NCBI RefSeq assembly: GCF_030867145.1
Contig: NC_134428.1
Coordinates: 26,017,320 to 26,081,319, forward strand
Length of the DNA: 64,000 nucleotides
From: Opisthocomus hoazin
Taxonomy: Eukaryota; Chordata; Aves; Opisthocomiformes; Opisthocomidae
Direction: 5' to 3'
Numbering within the stretch: the stretch's first letter is position 1; each line of letters opens with the position of its first letter. This document shows positions 53,351-64,000 of this stretch, in pieces. The position numbers and the translations under genes were made by a program. A model generated the notes under the pieces. The model worked only from the letters and a program-made list of their open reading frames with translations, did no database searches and was not told where the DNA came from.

Positions 53351-55719
53351 GTGTTTGCATCTGCGGGTTGTGGAGCCGTGAACGGCCCTTGGCAGGGGTC
53401 CGCAGAAATTCCCTCTCGAGGCCGCTGCCCTGGCAGCGTCACCGCAGCCGGCGTGCCAGGACGCGGCAGGAGCTGGCAGGAGCAGCGGGCCGGCGGCTCG
53501 TCGCCGCTCGGGGGGCTGGGCACCGGCGCCGGGCGCTGGCGGTCCCTGGCGCGGCCGGCTGTGGGGTGCGCGGTGCCTCGCTGCAGAGCGGTGACAGCTG
53601 CGGGGGCACCCACGGGCTGCGTGTGCGTGTGCAGTTCCACCTGAGGGGTCTTGCTGTTGTGCTGCCGGAGGGCTGCTCGGTGGGCTCGTGACCCCCGCGC
53701 ACGGCCACGCTGGAGCCGCAGGAGCTGCTGGCCATCCCTCCGTTTGGATGCTGGGCATCACCCTGCGTCTCCCGTGACGGAGACGCAGAGCACAGCAAGG
53801 AGCAGGGACCCCTGTTCTCCCGGGGGAGAGCGGCTGCGGGAGGGTGGCACCCCCAGCTCCGGGCGAGGGGGATCGCCAGCATGGCTGAGACGGGGCTGGA
53901 GGGGCCCCATCCTGTCCCCTTGTCGCTCTGAGGGCAGGTGGGTGCTGGTGAGGGGAGACCCCCCAGGACCTCCCTGCCATGGGGCTCGGGGGTGGCCGAG
54001 GGCCCTCAGACGGCAGCGAATTGCAGCTGAATTCGAGCCACTGAAGCGGAGCCCCTGGAAACGTCCTCCGCAGAACCCTTCCTCCTGGGAAGCGGTGAGA
54101 AGTTGCTGAAGGAAGGATCATGACATCAGGGGAACGGTCAGCAAAGCGAAGAGGTCCTGTCCGGAGCGGCGAGGGAAGGGGTTTCCTTTCTGTGCCGGTG
54201 TTGGATGGGTTCTCGTGTACTCTGTGAGGTTTTAAATATTGTAATCAAAATTCACCTGGCAGTTACCAGGCTGTCAGGGCTCCCGTGCTCCCGTCCTGTT
54301 ACCCGGTGTTCCTGCGGCCGGTGCTCCTGGTCGGCTGGAGGGAGATCGCTTACTTGAGCCGCTTTCCCGGCCGGCTGAGCAGCCAAACTGTTCTGCAGTC
54401 TGGACTGCACAGGAAATTAAGCTCTCCCGAAAGGGCTGGAGGAGGTAAGGAACTGGGTAAATGTTAAACCTGCCAGAAATTCCTCCATAAAGTTCCTTCC
54501 AGGTGCGTTCCCTGTTTCCCTGAAGTGACAGTGTTTTTGAGTTGTGTTTCCGTGAAGCGCGGGTGCTGCCGGGGACGCTGACCGAGCGGTGCAGCCGGCC
54601 CCTGCCACGGCAGCGGGCCCCGGGGGGCCGCGCTCTGGTTTTCAGACCCCGTGTGGGCAGGGGTACGGGCAGGATTTGGGGACAGGGGACGAGGAGGGGG
54701 TCAGCCCGTCTGCTGTGCCACCACACGCACCAAGACCAGGCGCTGCGTGACCATGGCATCAGCCGCCCCAGGCTGCTTTCGCTGTGGGACCACCGCCCTG
54801 GGGCTGAGCCCCCTGCGCCGGCAGCGTCCCTGCCCCGCGGCTGCTTGGCGTGGCCACGGCTGCCAGCGGAGCTGCGGCCGGGGGGGACGACTTGGGTCAG
54901 GTCCTGCCGGCGGCCCGTGGGCGAGGAGACCTCCCCGCTGCCACGGCCGGGCGGCTCTGCGGGCAGCGGCGTTCTCACTGCTGGCCGGGCCGGGGCTGGC
55001 TCGGGCACCGGCTCTTTCTGCCAGCCTGGCGCTTGCTCTGGCTGCTGCTGATGTTCCAGCTGGGGTGGGGATGCGATGAGGAAGGGTGTAACGTATGGAA
55101 ACGAATCCCCAGCCTCACACCGCGTCGGGTTTGCGTGATCGGTTTCCGTTAAATTACCGCCGGGCAGAGCCCGGTGGGTCTCTGCGCTCCCCAGAGCCGG
55201 GGTCTCCGTGCCGGCTGCTGCTCCTGCCAGGAGCCGCCCGTGGGATCGTCCTCTCGTTCCCGCCTGTGCAGCGTTATTACTGCCTGTGATGATGCAGCTT
55301 CGAGCCTCTCGTTCGCTTGAAGGCATCGTTTAATATTTAAATACTTGTCGCCGTAGCTGGAGGCTCGGAGCGCAGCCGGCTCCCGCTCCCGTCCCCACTG
55401 TGAGGCCCTCCCAGCCCCGCACCCGGCCAGGACCCCCTGCCGCCCCGGTGCTGTGGGGCTCAGCTGGGGTGCAGTCCCTTCTCAGGGTGTCCCCTTGTCC
55501 CCCCAGACCCCAGCGCCTGCCCTGGGTGCAGCAGCTTGCAGCGTGGCTCTGCCCGGCAGCGCGGCCGTGGCCGAAGGGCGGCTGCCGCCTTCCCCGGGGC
55601 AGCTCCCTTGGCACATGGGATCGGGTTCGGGAGCCGAGCGGGGTTTTTAGAGCTGCAGGGACAAGAGGGGAGGTGGGAGCTGCTCACCAGAATAACGTCC
55701 GACCCCACCACGCCGGTTT

Positions 55720-55895
55720 GTGTGCTCACTGACTTCGGAAATGAAAGCAAACGAGCCTGCTTCTGAGAGGTTGAGGAAAATCCCATTTTGCAAATATTTT
55801 TTCATGAGGTTTGCAACATTCTGTGTTGCTTTGATGCATTTGACCCAGCTCTGCCTGAGACTGAGCCACTGGAAGATCAACCCGATGTCACTGGA
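55720..55895. promoter_or_regulatory. AT-rich island 8, candidate CNE
   Basis: Contains CCCATTTTGCAAATATTTTT (POU/C/EBP-like), CATGAGGTTTGCAACATTC and TTTGATGCATTTGACCCAGC. A short frame is open here but has no recognisable protein similarity. Confidence 0.35.
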
Positions 55896-56189
55896 AGGTA
55901 ACGGAAAGCAGGCAGGGCACGGGCGGTGACCGGGCAGCTCCCAGCCCAGCTCCCAGCAGAAGCAGCTGAGCAGCCCCGGAGACCGTCGGGAGAAGGACGG
56001 GGAGGGCTCCTCAGCCTTTCAGGCTCCCGCCGGCCGCCCCGTCACCGCGCCGTGAGCCCGGCCGCGTTGCTGCCCCGCGCCGGGCGGCAGGAGCTCCTCC
56101 GGCTGCAGCAGAGCTCTGCCCGCGAGACCCGGTGCCAGCGGCCCCGGTGCCGTGGCTGGCGCTGCGGCCGGTTCTGGGGTTTGACAGCA

Positions 56190-56390
56190 CCAGGGCCGTG
56201 TTTCTATTGATTGGATAGGCTGCTAATGGTCTTTTTCGTACAAGAAGAGGCTTTTGTGGGAAGATCTAAATCCAGTGCTATCACAGGGTGAAATTGCACT
56301 GCTTACAGCTTCGGTTTCCAGGACGTGATCTGCTTTAATAGCAGAAGGAGTTTTATCTGATGCATTTAACGCTCCAGTGCTGCTGTGCAC
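56190..56390. promoter_or_regulatory. AT-rich island 9, candidate CNE
   Basis: Contains CTATTGATTGGATAGG, GCTGCTAATGGTC, GCTTTAATAGCAG and TTATCTGATGCATTTAACG. Complex, non-repetitive. Confidence 0.3.
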
Positions 56391-56626
56391 GACAGGTCCT
56401 CACTGAGCTGCGTTTCTGCACCGGGTGGGCGGGAGGCCGGGGCTCTGCCGTGTCACGGCACGTGGCGGCTCACGGGGACCTTTGCGGCGTGACCGTCACC
56501 TTCACCAGCCGCTGCGCCGAGCCCCGGCGCTGCCACGAGCGCCTGTCGTTAGGGTGATCCTCTCGGTGACGGCGAGCCTGGTGCCGAAGGTGACAGAGTA
56601 GAGCTTTGCTTTCCCCAGGGCTTATT

Positions 56627-56683
56627 TTTTTAATTCTTTCTCTCTTTTAATTCTTTCTCTCTTTTAATTCTTTCTCTCTTTCT
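56627..56683. repeat. 17-bp pyrimidine-rich tandem repeat, about three copies
   Basis: The unit TTTTAATTCTTTCTCTC is repeated with a 17-bp period (TAATTC at 56631, 56648 and 56665). A simple polypyrimidine tract. Confidence 0.9.
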
Positions 56684-57149
56684 GCTGCTCCCGCTGCCGT
56701 GCGGTGGGTGCCGCTGGCCGTCCCGTCGGGGCCGGGGGAAGAGCCCCGTGCTGGCGGGGTGGTGGGGGCTGGGTGCCGGTGCCCGGTGCCACAACGCATG
56801 GAGATGACGGGTGCTGCCCGGTGCAGGGGGCCAGGTCCGGGCAGGGGCTGGGCGCTGCAGGACGGCTCTCCCGCGACGCCGGGCGGGTGGGACGTGCTGA
56901 TGTCACGACGCAGACGCGCTGTCCCCGGGCTGCGGCCATGCTGTGCTGGTGCGTGATGCGGGACATCCCGGCCCTGCCGTGCGGGTCGGTGGGTGCTGCC
57001 CCGGACCCTTCCACCGCACGTGAAGCAGCCGGGCCCGTCTCGTGCCGGGCGCGCGGTGGCCGAGGGCAGAGCTCTGGGGACGGCTTGTGCAGCGGGGATG
57101 GAGTCGTGCTCCTGCCTGGGAGTGAGTGACCAGGAGATGCCTAAATGGG

Positions 57150-57420
57150 TGGTGACGGCCAGGATTAAAGGTTAGGAAATTTCTCTGTGTGTTTTATGTA
57201 AATGAGGACTAATGAGGTTTTCATGATTACCTTTAATTAGATTTTCCACAAGTAGTGGTGATTGATATGGCGTGAGCCTGGGCAGATGACACACGCAGGT
57301 ACGCACGCAGCAGAGCAGCTTCATTAAAAGTGTTTTTAAAAATGAATCTGCAGTATGCAAATCACCCATTAAATGCTGAAGAAGAAGATTGCAAGGGGCG
57401 CAAAAAGGCGCGAGCAAAGC
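57150..57420. promoter_or_regulatory. AT-rich island 10, candidate CNE
   Basis: Contains GACTAATGAGG, CCTTTAATTAGATTTTCC, the octamer ATGCAAAT (in AGTATGCAAATCACC) and CCCATTAAATGC. The mix of TAATTA homeodomain cores and a perfect octamer is typical of developmental enhancers. Confidence 0.4.
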
Positions 57421-58293
57421 AGCAGCTCCGGCAGACCCGCGGCGCTGCGGTGTGCCGGGTCCGGGCTGCGGGAGCCTCGCGCTGACCCACGCGGGTGACA
57501 CGGGGCGGCCTCGTGCGGGGCAGCCGTGCCCAGCGCCAGCTCTGCGCCCTCCGCAGAGGGCCTGTGGTCCCCGGGGAGTTCAGATTTTGAGAAAGGAAGA
57601 TTTTTGATTTTTTAAAAATAATTAAGAAAAAAAAATAACTTTTTGCAGGTTTTTGGGAGGCTCGGCCAGCTGCGGCCGTGGGTGCTGGGTGTCCCCCCGT
57701 CCCCGCCCCGTCTCGCCGGCTGCTGAGTCCCCAGCCTGCCTGCGGGCGCTGACCGGAGCCGTCCCGGGGCTGCGGAGCTGCCGGCCGCGCGGGCAGTGCC
57801 GGCGCAGACCCCGCATCTCCGTGGCCGCCCTTGCTGCCTCTCGTCGGGGCGGGGGCTGCGGGGCCGGCGTGACCTCCCCGTTCAAACCCGGACAAACCGG
57901 GAGATTCCCGTTGCCAAGAAAAGACGAGAATCCTCGTGTCTTGTGGTTGCAGGGAGAAACGGGAGAGCGAGGCCTCCAGAAGCTGAAGCCCGGGAAGTCG
58001 GCGGTGAGCACGGAGGGAAGGGTGCGAGCCATGTCCAGAGCCGTGCTCAGCGAACGGGCTGAGGTGGGTGAGCCGCGGCGGTGGGTGCCGGCTGCGCAGC
58101 CAGCGTGCCACGCGGTGCCAGTGCCGCCGTGGGTCCTGCGGCTGCCTGGCCCCGAGACCTGCGCACGGGGCTGTGGGGCAGACGTGGGATGAGACCGGAG
58201 CCAGAGCAGCTCCCCTTGGAGCTTCCCTGCCCATCCTGGGGAGCAGGAAAACGGTGTTGGGTGGGAGGAGAATGCGTTCTACCGAGAGACAGC

Positions 58294-58319
58294 GGAGGGA
58301 GGGAGGGAGGGAGGGAGGT
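58294..58319. repeat. (GGGA)n microsatellite
   Basis: About six tandem GGGA units, just before the LINE fragment. Confidence 0.9.
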
Positions 58320-58336
58320 GGCTCGGACAACCACGT

Positions 58337-58513
58337 CCAATTAGCCTGACATTAATTCTGGGCAAATGGGTGGAAAAACTACTGTGAGATTCAATTAATG
58401 GGAGAATGGAGCCTGGGAATATAAATACATGCCTGTCAGCGTGGCTGAGAAGTAGTAGGTCCTGTCAAACCAACCTGGTCTCAGCTCTCTGATGAGCTCA
58501 GGAGTTTGGGTGA
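58337..58513 (+). mobile_element. Decayed LINE reverse-transcriptase fragment
   Basis: In one frame this reads PISLTLILGKWVEKLL, a stop, then DSINGRMEPGNIN and RSCQTNLVSA, the PISL(T)...GK and RSC.TNL blocks of CR1/L2-class LINE reverse transcriptases. Three in-frame stops (one after LL, two adjacent near the end) show it is dead. Its flanks lose similarity, so the boundaries are minimal. Confidence 0.7.
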
Positions 58514-59739
58514 TGGGGGCAGTGGCACGGAAAGAACGGGCTCTGGACGGCGTTCCGTGGTGTCGCGGTGCCCTGGCTACAAAGCTGATGGAAAGTGGAT
58601 CAGCAAATGAGGCTGAAGAACGCGGGGGGCACCGTCGCCGTGCGGCCGCTGGGCCGTGGTGCCAGCTGCGGACCCGTCCTGGCCGCGGTTGCCGGTGCGC
58701 GGTGCCGCGGTGCCGCAGGGGACCGGCGCTCGGTGCTGCAGCCGTGCGAGCGCAGGAGAGACGCGAGCGGTGTTCACGCTGCTCTGGGGCAGGAAATCGC
58801 CTGGCTCGCAGGGCGGGCGGGTGCTGCCTGCCCGAGGTTATGGGAAGACGTGTGTTTGCGGAGGAATGTCAAGTTTGCTTTATTCTCCAAACCGTTGTGT
58901 GAAGAGGATTCTGAGTGTAGCAAGAGCAGTGGAAACGGTGCCCAGAGAAGGACCCAAATCCATCTGGTTGTGTCTGGATTTAATTAACCACCATACTCCC
59001 CGTTACCAGAGCTCTGGCAACAGATGGATTTACGCAGCGGGCGTCTCCCCCCGCTCACCCCTCCAGGGCCTGTCTCCAGGTGAAGGGAGAGGTCCCTGGC
59101 CGATGCCGCACCCGGCTGGGAGCCGTGCTCTGCCCTGGGTGCTGTTGGCTCCGGTGCCCGGAGCCCTGCGTGGTGCTCGGCCGGCAGCCCCTGGGCTCCT
59201 CTCTCCGTGGAAGCTGCGGGTGCTGCCGAGCTGCGAGCGGTCGCCGGTGCTGCCAAGCGGGCACTGCTGGGCTCGGGTGGGACGCGCCATGGCTGGGGCA
59301 GCCGGCTCCTGCCCCGCTCGTGGCATCTGCCCTCCGGGCTCGGCTCCTCCGCCGGCAGCTTTCAGGCAGTTTTGGGACGTGCAGTCTGGGCCCACCGTGC
59401 CGGGTGCCGGGGCACTGCCCAGCCCGCACGCGCGGCCGTTCGCCTCGCAGCTGCCGCAGCTGCGCGCGGGCACGGGCACGGTGCTGCGCAGCCGGCGGCT
59501 GCTGAAGGCGTGCGGGGCACCTGCTGGAGCCCTGCTTGTGGCAGCACCACGCCTGCTGGCGTTGCTGCTCTTGAAATACCACTTTCTTCTCTTAAAATCC
59601 AACAGTCGCACAGCCGTGCCGCCGCGCTGGCAGCCACGCACAAATCTCGCCCTGTGCGAGGGGCCGAGGTGGGGCTGCGCTGCGGGGGCTGCTGAGCCCC
59701 CGCTAAACATCGCAGCCCCACGTGTCCTTCACGCGCAGA

Positions 59740-59880
59740 GAGCCCATTAGGGTGCATTAGTAAGCCATGACTGATTGCCTTGCTGCGCTGAAGTGGTACA
59801 ACAGCTTTTCAAACACACCAGGGATGAAAATTTCATTGCAGCCGGCTTGATCCCTGCCGTCGGTTGTTTCAGGTCAGCGC
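59740..59880. promoter_or_regulatory. AT-rich island 11, candidate CNE
   Basis: Contains GCCCATTAGGGTGCATTAGT, AGCCATGACTGATTGCC and GATGAAAATTTCATTGCAGC, the last with an inverted repeat GAAAATTTCA. Confidence 0.3.
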
Positions 59881-60374
59881 TGGCCGGTCGGAGCCCGCTC
59901 GGGGCCCGCGAGAGCTGCCACGAAACGCGGAGCGGCCGCAGGGAGCGGCTCAGCGAGCGGCAGGGACTGTGCTGGGGGTGCCAGCCGGGGCGTACGCGGG
60001 TCTGCGCAGTGCCCTGGGGCAGCGCCTGGCCAGTACGCGGGGGCCAGCGGTGCCGCAGGTCCCCGGTGCCCACGCGGGATGGCACGGGGAGCCCGGCACG
60101 GTGCTCGGGCGCGCTGTGAGTAAGGGCCCAGCTCCTGTTTCCCTGGGCTGACTTAAGCAGAGTGCAGTGAAGCACAGGGTGCTGGGGCTGCCCTGTGCGG
60201 GGTGGCAGGCGGCACATCACGGCCCCAGTGACTCGCCATGCCCAGGTGCCCGCCGGTGCCGCTCAGCTGCGGTGCCTGGAGGACGCTGCCTGGCCCACGC
60301 TCCCCGGGAAGACGACGGGCAGCAGGGCTGGGGGCTGCTGGGTGCCCAGCGGCAGCTGCACGGCTTCAGCACCG

Positions 60375-60480
60375 CCACTAACTTTTCCAATTTCCCTTGG
60401 AAATTGTTTCTGTCAATATTTTAATTTCATTTGGGCTGAGCAGGCGGAGTGGAGGCAGCACATCCTAAGCAGATCGTTTG
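60375..60480. promoter_or_regulatory. AT-rich island 12, candidate CNE
   Basis: Contains CCAATTTCCCTTGGAAATTG, a near-perfect inverted repeat, and TCAATATTTTAATTTCATTT. Confidence 0.3.
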
Positions 60481-60839
60481 TCTCCCGCTCCGGATCTTGG
60501 CGGGGGCCCAGCACGTGAGACGATGCCGGCGGCTCCTCGCTGATGGAGCCAGGGATCCGGCTGGGCAGGACGAGCCGGGGCAGGAGGGACCGAGCCCCAC
60601 GCCCCAGTCACCCGGTGCCGGAGGCAGGACCCGGGAGGGGGCATGATGGCGTGGGCAGGGACCTGTCGGGCCTTCCCGGGGGGCTGCGTGGGGCTGCCAC
60701 GCTCCCCCAGCCCCGTCCAAGCACCGACGAGGCTGGAGTCCAGCTCTGCAAAGCTCCACGTGGCACAAGATCCAGCAGGCTGGGGCACCGACGGCACGGC
60801 AGAGCGGGAGAGCCCCTTGCTGTCCCCTCCGCTTTTCCA

Positions 60840-61280
60840 CGTGTCTGCAGATGCCATTGCTGTCAATGGGGTCTGTTTATCTGGGGGGAAGAAACAAGGT
60901 CCTAACCAGATGGCAGGGCTAATAAATTGCTCAGGAAAGGCAAGCTAGTACACGCAGCCCGCGTCTCCTCTGAGTATCTTTTGCAAAGTGCCAAAAGAAA
61001 TCTGTCTCAGGAATTATTTCAGAGAGGGTAATTTCTGTTTCCCAGTTGCTGTCGTACATTAGAAATATCTGAAATGCCTCCAGTTGGTTACTGTGGTGAG
61101 GAGCAGCCAGGGGCTGCCATGGATGAGAAGCACTAAAAGAAAATAAATTAGCCTCTTGCACTCAGCCCTTCCCTCAGCTGCTGAACCACAAGTGACGAGC
61201 GGCTGTTGCTTAAGTAACGACCAGAATAATGAGGAGAACAAGATCTGCAAGGGAATATTAACTCAGAGAAGCAGCGTTTT
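60840..61280. promoter_or_regulatory. AT-rich island 13, candidate CNE
   Basis: A complex block with GGCTAATAAATTGCTCAGG, GGAATTATTTCAGAGAGGG and AAAGAAAATAAATTAGCCTC. No coding signal. Confidence 0.3.
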
Positions 61281-61879
61281 CTCCCCGTTTTGAAGTTGGC
61301 CCCGGCAGCCCCCGTCCCGGCGCGGAGGTGAGCCGTGTCCCGCCGGAGCTGCCCGGGAGCGCCGGGTGCTGTGCCGCAGCGTCCTCTGCCCGTGCCTGTG
61401 GTGCCAGGGCTCTTCCCTTCCTTTCCCCTCACTGCTCCTGTGCTGGTCGTCTCCTCCTGGCACAGCCAGGTGTAAACCCCCCCATGCTTGCCGTAACCAC
61501 CCAGACCAGTCACCTGCAGCCAGGGGAACCAGCCACGCCAGTGCTGGTGACACGCAGTGCAGCACCCTCACACGCAGATCGCCCCGGCCCTGCCATGGGG
61601 TAAGAGCCCAGGGAGGTGGGAGGAGGCCAAAGTGGGCTGTGCAGCCAAACTCCACATTTTCAAGCAGGCTGGCCCAGGTTCATTTAAGCAAGTAGCTGGA
61701 GCAGCCAGAAGCTCGTTAGTGGCCACGTCTGAGCCCTTGCTCCTCGCTCGCAGCAGATGAGGCTCGGGGAGCCTGCCGCTCACAGGCAGGAGCTGCGGCG
61801 TCGGGGACTGCGGGGGGTTTCCAGGAGCTGCAGCTGAGCTGGCAAACAAGGAACCGCTCACGAGCACCAGGGAGTAAAC

Positions 61880-61955
61880 ACGGAGACAGGAGCAGCCAGC
61901 ATGGATCTGTCACAAACAGATCATCTCACCCAGTCCGGTTTCTCTCTGGGGCAGG
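61880..61955 (+). mobile_element. Possible LINE reverse-transcriptase relic
   Basis: AGCAGCCAGCATGGATCTGT and what follows read QHGSVTNRSS, resembling the QHGF..(G/N)RSC..N block of the same class of LINE RT. It is followed by apparent small deletions. Short and decayed; supported by one motif only. Confidence 0.4.
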
Positions 61956-62929
61956 GACCGCTCTGGCCATGGCACCCACGTTTTCCATCACGTCTGCAGT
62001 TCGTCTCTTTACAGCGCTGGGCGATCTCTGCTTCGGGTGCAGCCTGGCCGACGCGGGCAGCCGGCAGCGCTGCTGTGCCGGGACGTGGCCGGCGGCGCGC
62101 GCTGCCGTTATTTGGAGGCATGAAATGCCTTAATCCCAGGCTCGGCGACGCGCACCCCGAGCATTGGCAATCTGTCCCCTCTTCTTTCTGCGCTTGCTGC
62201 CCACGTTGCTCTAACTCTGCTTTCACTAACGCTGGTGAACGAGCCGCGGCACGGGGAGCGCCGTGGCTCCGGTAAAGCTGAGTGACTGCAGACAGGGGCA
62301 GAGCCGGGCTGGGGGAGACGGCAGGAGACCGAGAACGGTGCCTCACACTATTTTGGACCTGCTTTATTGGCAGTAAGAGATGCTGTCATTCTGCTGAGCG
62401 CCTCAGCACCCTGCCAGCACCGGGGAATTGTAGCCCGTGGTCCCGGCCCCAGGCTCTCCCCACACCTTCGGTGGCTCTGCCCCGTTGCCTCCACTTCCCT
62501 GGGCTCTGCTTGCGTGCCCTGACTCCGTCGCTCTGAAGGTGCTCTCCGAAAGTTAGGGCCCTTGGAAGCTGCTTCGCACCGAGCACCCAGAGCTGCTCAT
62601 CACCGCGGAGAGCCCCGGCACGCGGCGGGAGCTGGTGGGGCGCAGCGGGGCCGTCCATGCCGGTGCGGCACCCGGCCGGGCACCCTGTGGGCACCGAGCA
62701 GCCGCGGTGCCGGCCCCGGGGCTGAGAGGAGCAGAGCCAGCCCGGAGCCTGACCGCGGCCGCTTCACTCCGGCCGGAGCTGCTGGCACCAGGCCCCTCCG
62801 GCACCGTGTGCCCGGCTGCCCTCCCGGGCTCCCCGCGCCGTGTGTCACGGAGCCGAGCGGGCGCGTTGGTCCAGTTCTCGGAAGGAACGGCCGGTCTGGG
62901 CCCCGCTGCCTTCTGACGAGTGTTGGAAG

Positions 62930-63430
62930 AAGTTCATCCCGCTGAAGACGTAAGCCAGGAGCGCTCCTGAATTTCAATCCGTTGATCTCCTCTGGCTGGC
63001 TGAGTCATCTGGGGAACATCACCCTGCCTTACTGCTCCTGGTCGGTGCGCGCTAACAGTTATATGGGGGTGCAGTTTCCAGAACTACCTCGTTTCACAGG
63101 GTGTGATTAACGATGGAAATCATCTTTCCCTTTTAGCAGTTCATTAGCTACCTGTTGCAGCTGCAGCTATCCCCAGGAGGACATGTGTTCGCTTAACGTG
63201 TCATCGCAGGGAAAACAAGGCATTCTTCTACTAAAAAAAGGCAACAAACCAAACCCAAACAGGGCTGTAAGTTTTCTTTGTCTTGTTTGCCTCCAACACC
63301 TCTGTGTCCACCCCACGCGTGTGAGCTGTGGGGAAGGAGTGATTTCACCGTGTGCCCTCCCCAAGGGAAACACCAGGCTGTCTTCATCTTACGCTTCCCG
63401 GTGGGTGTAATTAACTCCTCGAGCGGCTGG
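62930..63430. promoter_or_regulatory. AT-richer island 14, candidate CNE
   Basis: Contains TTTCAATCCGTTGATC, GTGTGATTAACGATGGAAAT, GTTCATTAGCTACC and GGTGTAATTAACTCC, the last a TAATTA homeodomain core. Confidence 0.3.
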
Positions 63431-64000
63431 TGTGGCAGGGCCGTGCTGCCCGCCGCGGCAGTGCCGGCAGCGCCGCGGGCACCGTGGCAGCCGCCGCCTT
63501 GGCTCACGGTGTGGTGCGTCTTGCCCTGGATGGGGACGGTCTCGGCCAGGGCCTCCGGGGACGGGTTTCACGGCGCTGGGCGGCTCAGAGGGACGCAGCC
63601 GCCCTGGCAGCCACGCTGGCATGCCTCCAGCTGCTCCGGTGAGATCAGCGGCGAGACGACCCCCCGGCTGCTCCCGTGGCAGAGCCGCAGCCAGCGGCGG
63701 GGCGGCTGGTGCATGAATAATGCAGACGTGCCCTTCTGCCAGGCTTTCCCCACCGGCCCTCCCTGGATTCGTGTCAAGGTCAGATTTTCTTGCTCCTAAC
63801 CCTCCAGGCTCAGCGCAGCGCGGAGGAACCTGCTGCATCTGCCTTGGCCCGCAGCAGGGTCGCTGCCCGCCCGCGGGCTGGGGGCCAGAGCCCCTCCCCA
63901 GGGTGCAGGCAGGTCCTCACGCCTCGGCAGGGGGTTTGGTGGGAGCTGGAGGGGCTCCCAGCTCCTGCCACCAACGGGGACGGGCCGTGCCGGGGCGGTG

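Larger units (their letters stand above)
43591..64000. other. Non-coding region downstream of USP31
   Basis: About 20 kb without a supportable protein-coding exon. Long frames here are on both strands, Pro/Ala/Arg/Gly-rich and without recognisable domains, as expected from GC-rich DNA. It consists of GC-rich filler with CR1-derived and simple repeats, alternating with AT-richer islands listed separately. No HS3ST2 sulfotransferase motif is seen, although that gene is the expected next neighbour. Confidence 0.6.

Noticed and set aside
54274-55326. 350-codon minus-strand frame
   Set aside because: Low-complexity Pro/Arg/Ser composition, no domain, competing long frames on the other strand.
43591-64000. 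HS3ST2, the neighbour expected by synteny
   Set aside because: I searched the translated frames for sulfotransferase blocks such as PSYF, VVRDP and TKGFPC-like motifs and saw none; the gene is probably beyond the right edge.
1-64000. CRISPR arrays, operons, bacterial promoters or prophage
   Set aside because: The window is an intron-bearing vertebrate genome; no such structures are present or expected.
1-64000. tRNA, rRNA or known microRNA genes
   Set aside because: No cloverleaf-like or rRNA-like stretch caught my eye, but a covariance-model scan was not possible, so absence is not proven.

Overview
This is a piece of a vertebrate nuclear genome, almost certainly avian. It holds two spliced genes with consensus splice sites, fragments of CR1 (the main LINE of birds and other reptiles), and very GC-rich, CpG-rich DNA of the kind found on bird microchromosomes. 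I cannot name the species. I recognise the genes from memory of the human proteins; no database search was run.

Layout. (1) About 170-12082, minus strand: SCNN1G, the gamma subunit of the epithelial sodium channel ENaC. I assembled 13 coding exons that join in frame with no premature stop, giving 2001 nt including the stop and 666 residues (human gamma ENaC is 649). (2) 12083-12687: a short, extremely GC-rich divergent promoter inside a CpG island of about 11.3-14.6 kb. (3) 12688-37248, plus strand: USP31, a ubiquitin-specific protease. I assembled 16 coding exons, 4020 nt including the stop and 1339 residues (human is 1352). Intron 1 is 10.6 kb and one later intron has a GC-AG boundary. A long 3' UTR probably runs to tandem AATAAA signals near 43.57 kb. 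(4) About 43.6-64.0 kb: no protein-coding gene that I can support. GC-rich, low-complexity or CR1-derived DNA alternates with discrete AT-richer, high-complexity islands rich in homeodomain-, POU- and GATA-like words. These look like candidate conserved non-coding elements. Two decayed LINE reverse-transcriptase fragments also lie here.

The gene order fits the human 16p12 neighbourhood, where USP31 and SCNN1G are divergent neighbours, SCNN1B follows SCNN1G in the same orientation, and HS3ST2 lies beyond the 3' end of USP31. By synteny SCNN1B would lie to the left of this window and HS3ST2 to the right; I see no coding exon of either.

The two genes are functionally unrelated as far as is known (apical epithelial Na+ uptake versus deubiquitination), but they share a CpG-island promoter. 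The main points for follow-up are: an initiator codon of SCNN1G in its own tiny 5' exon, with the mammalian-type start Met position read as Ala; altered polybasic cleavage sites in the gamma subunit; a GC-AG intron just after the catalytic His codon of USP31; upstream ATGs ahead of USP31; and the cluster of AT-rich islands downstream. I found no previously undescribed gene system in this window.
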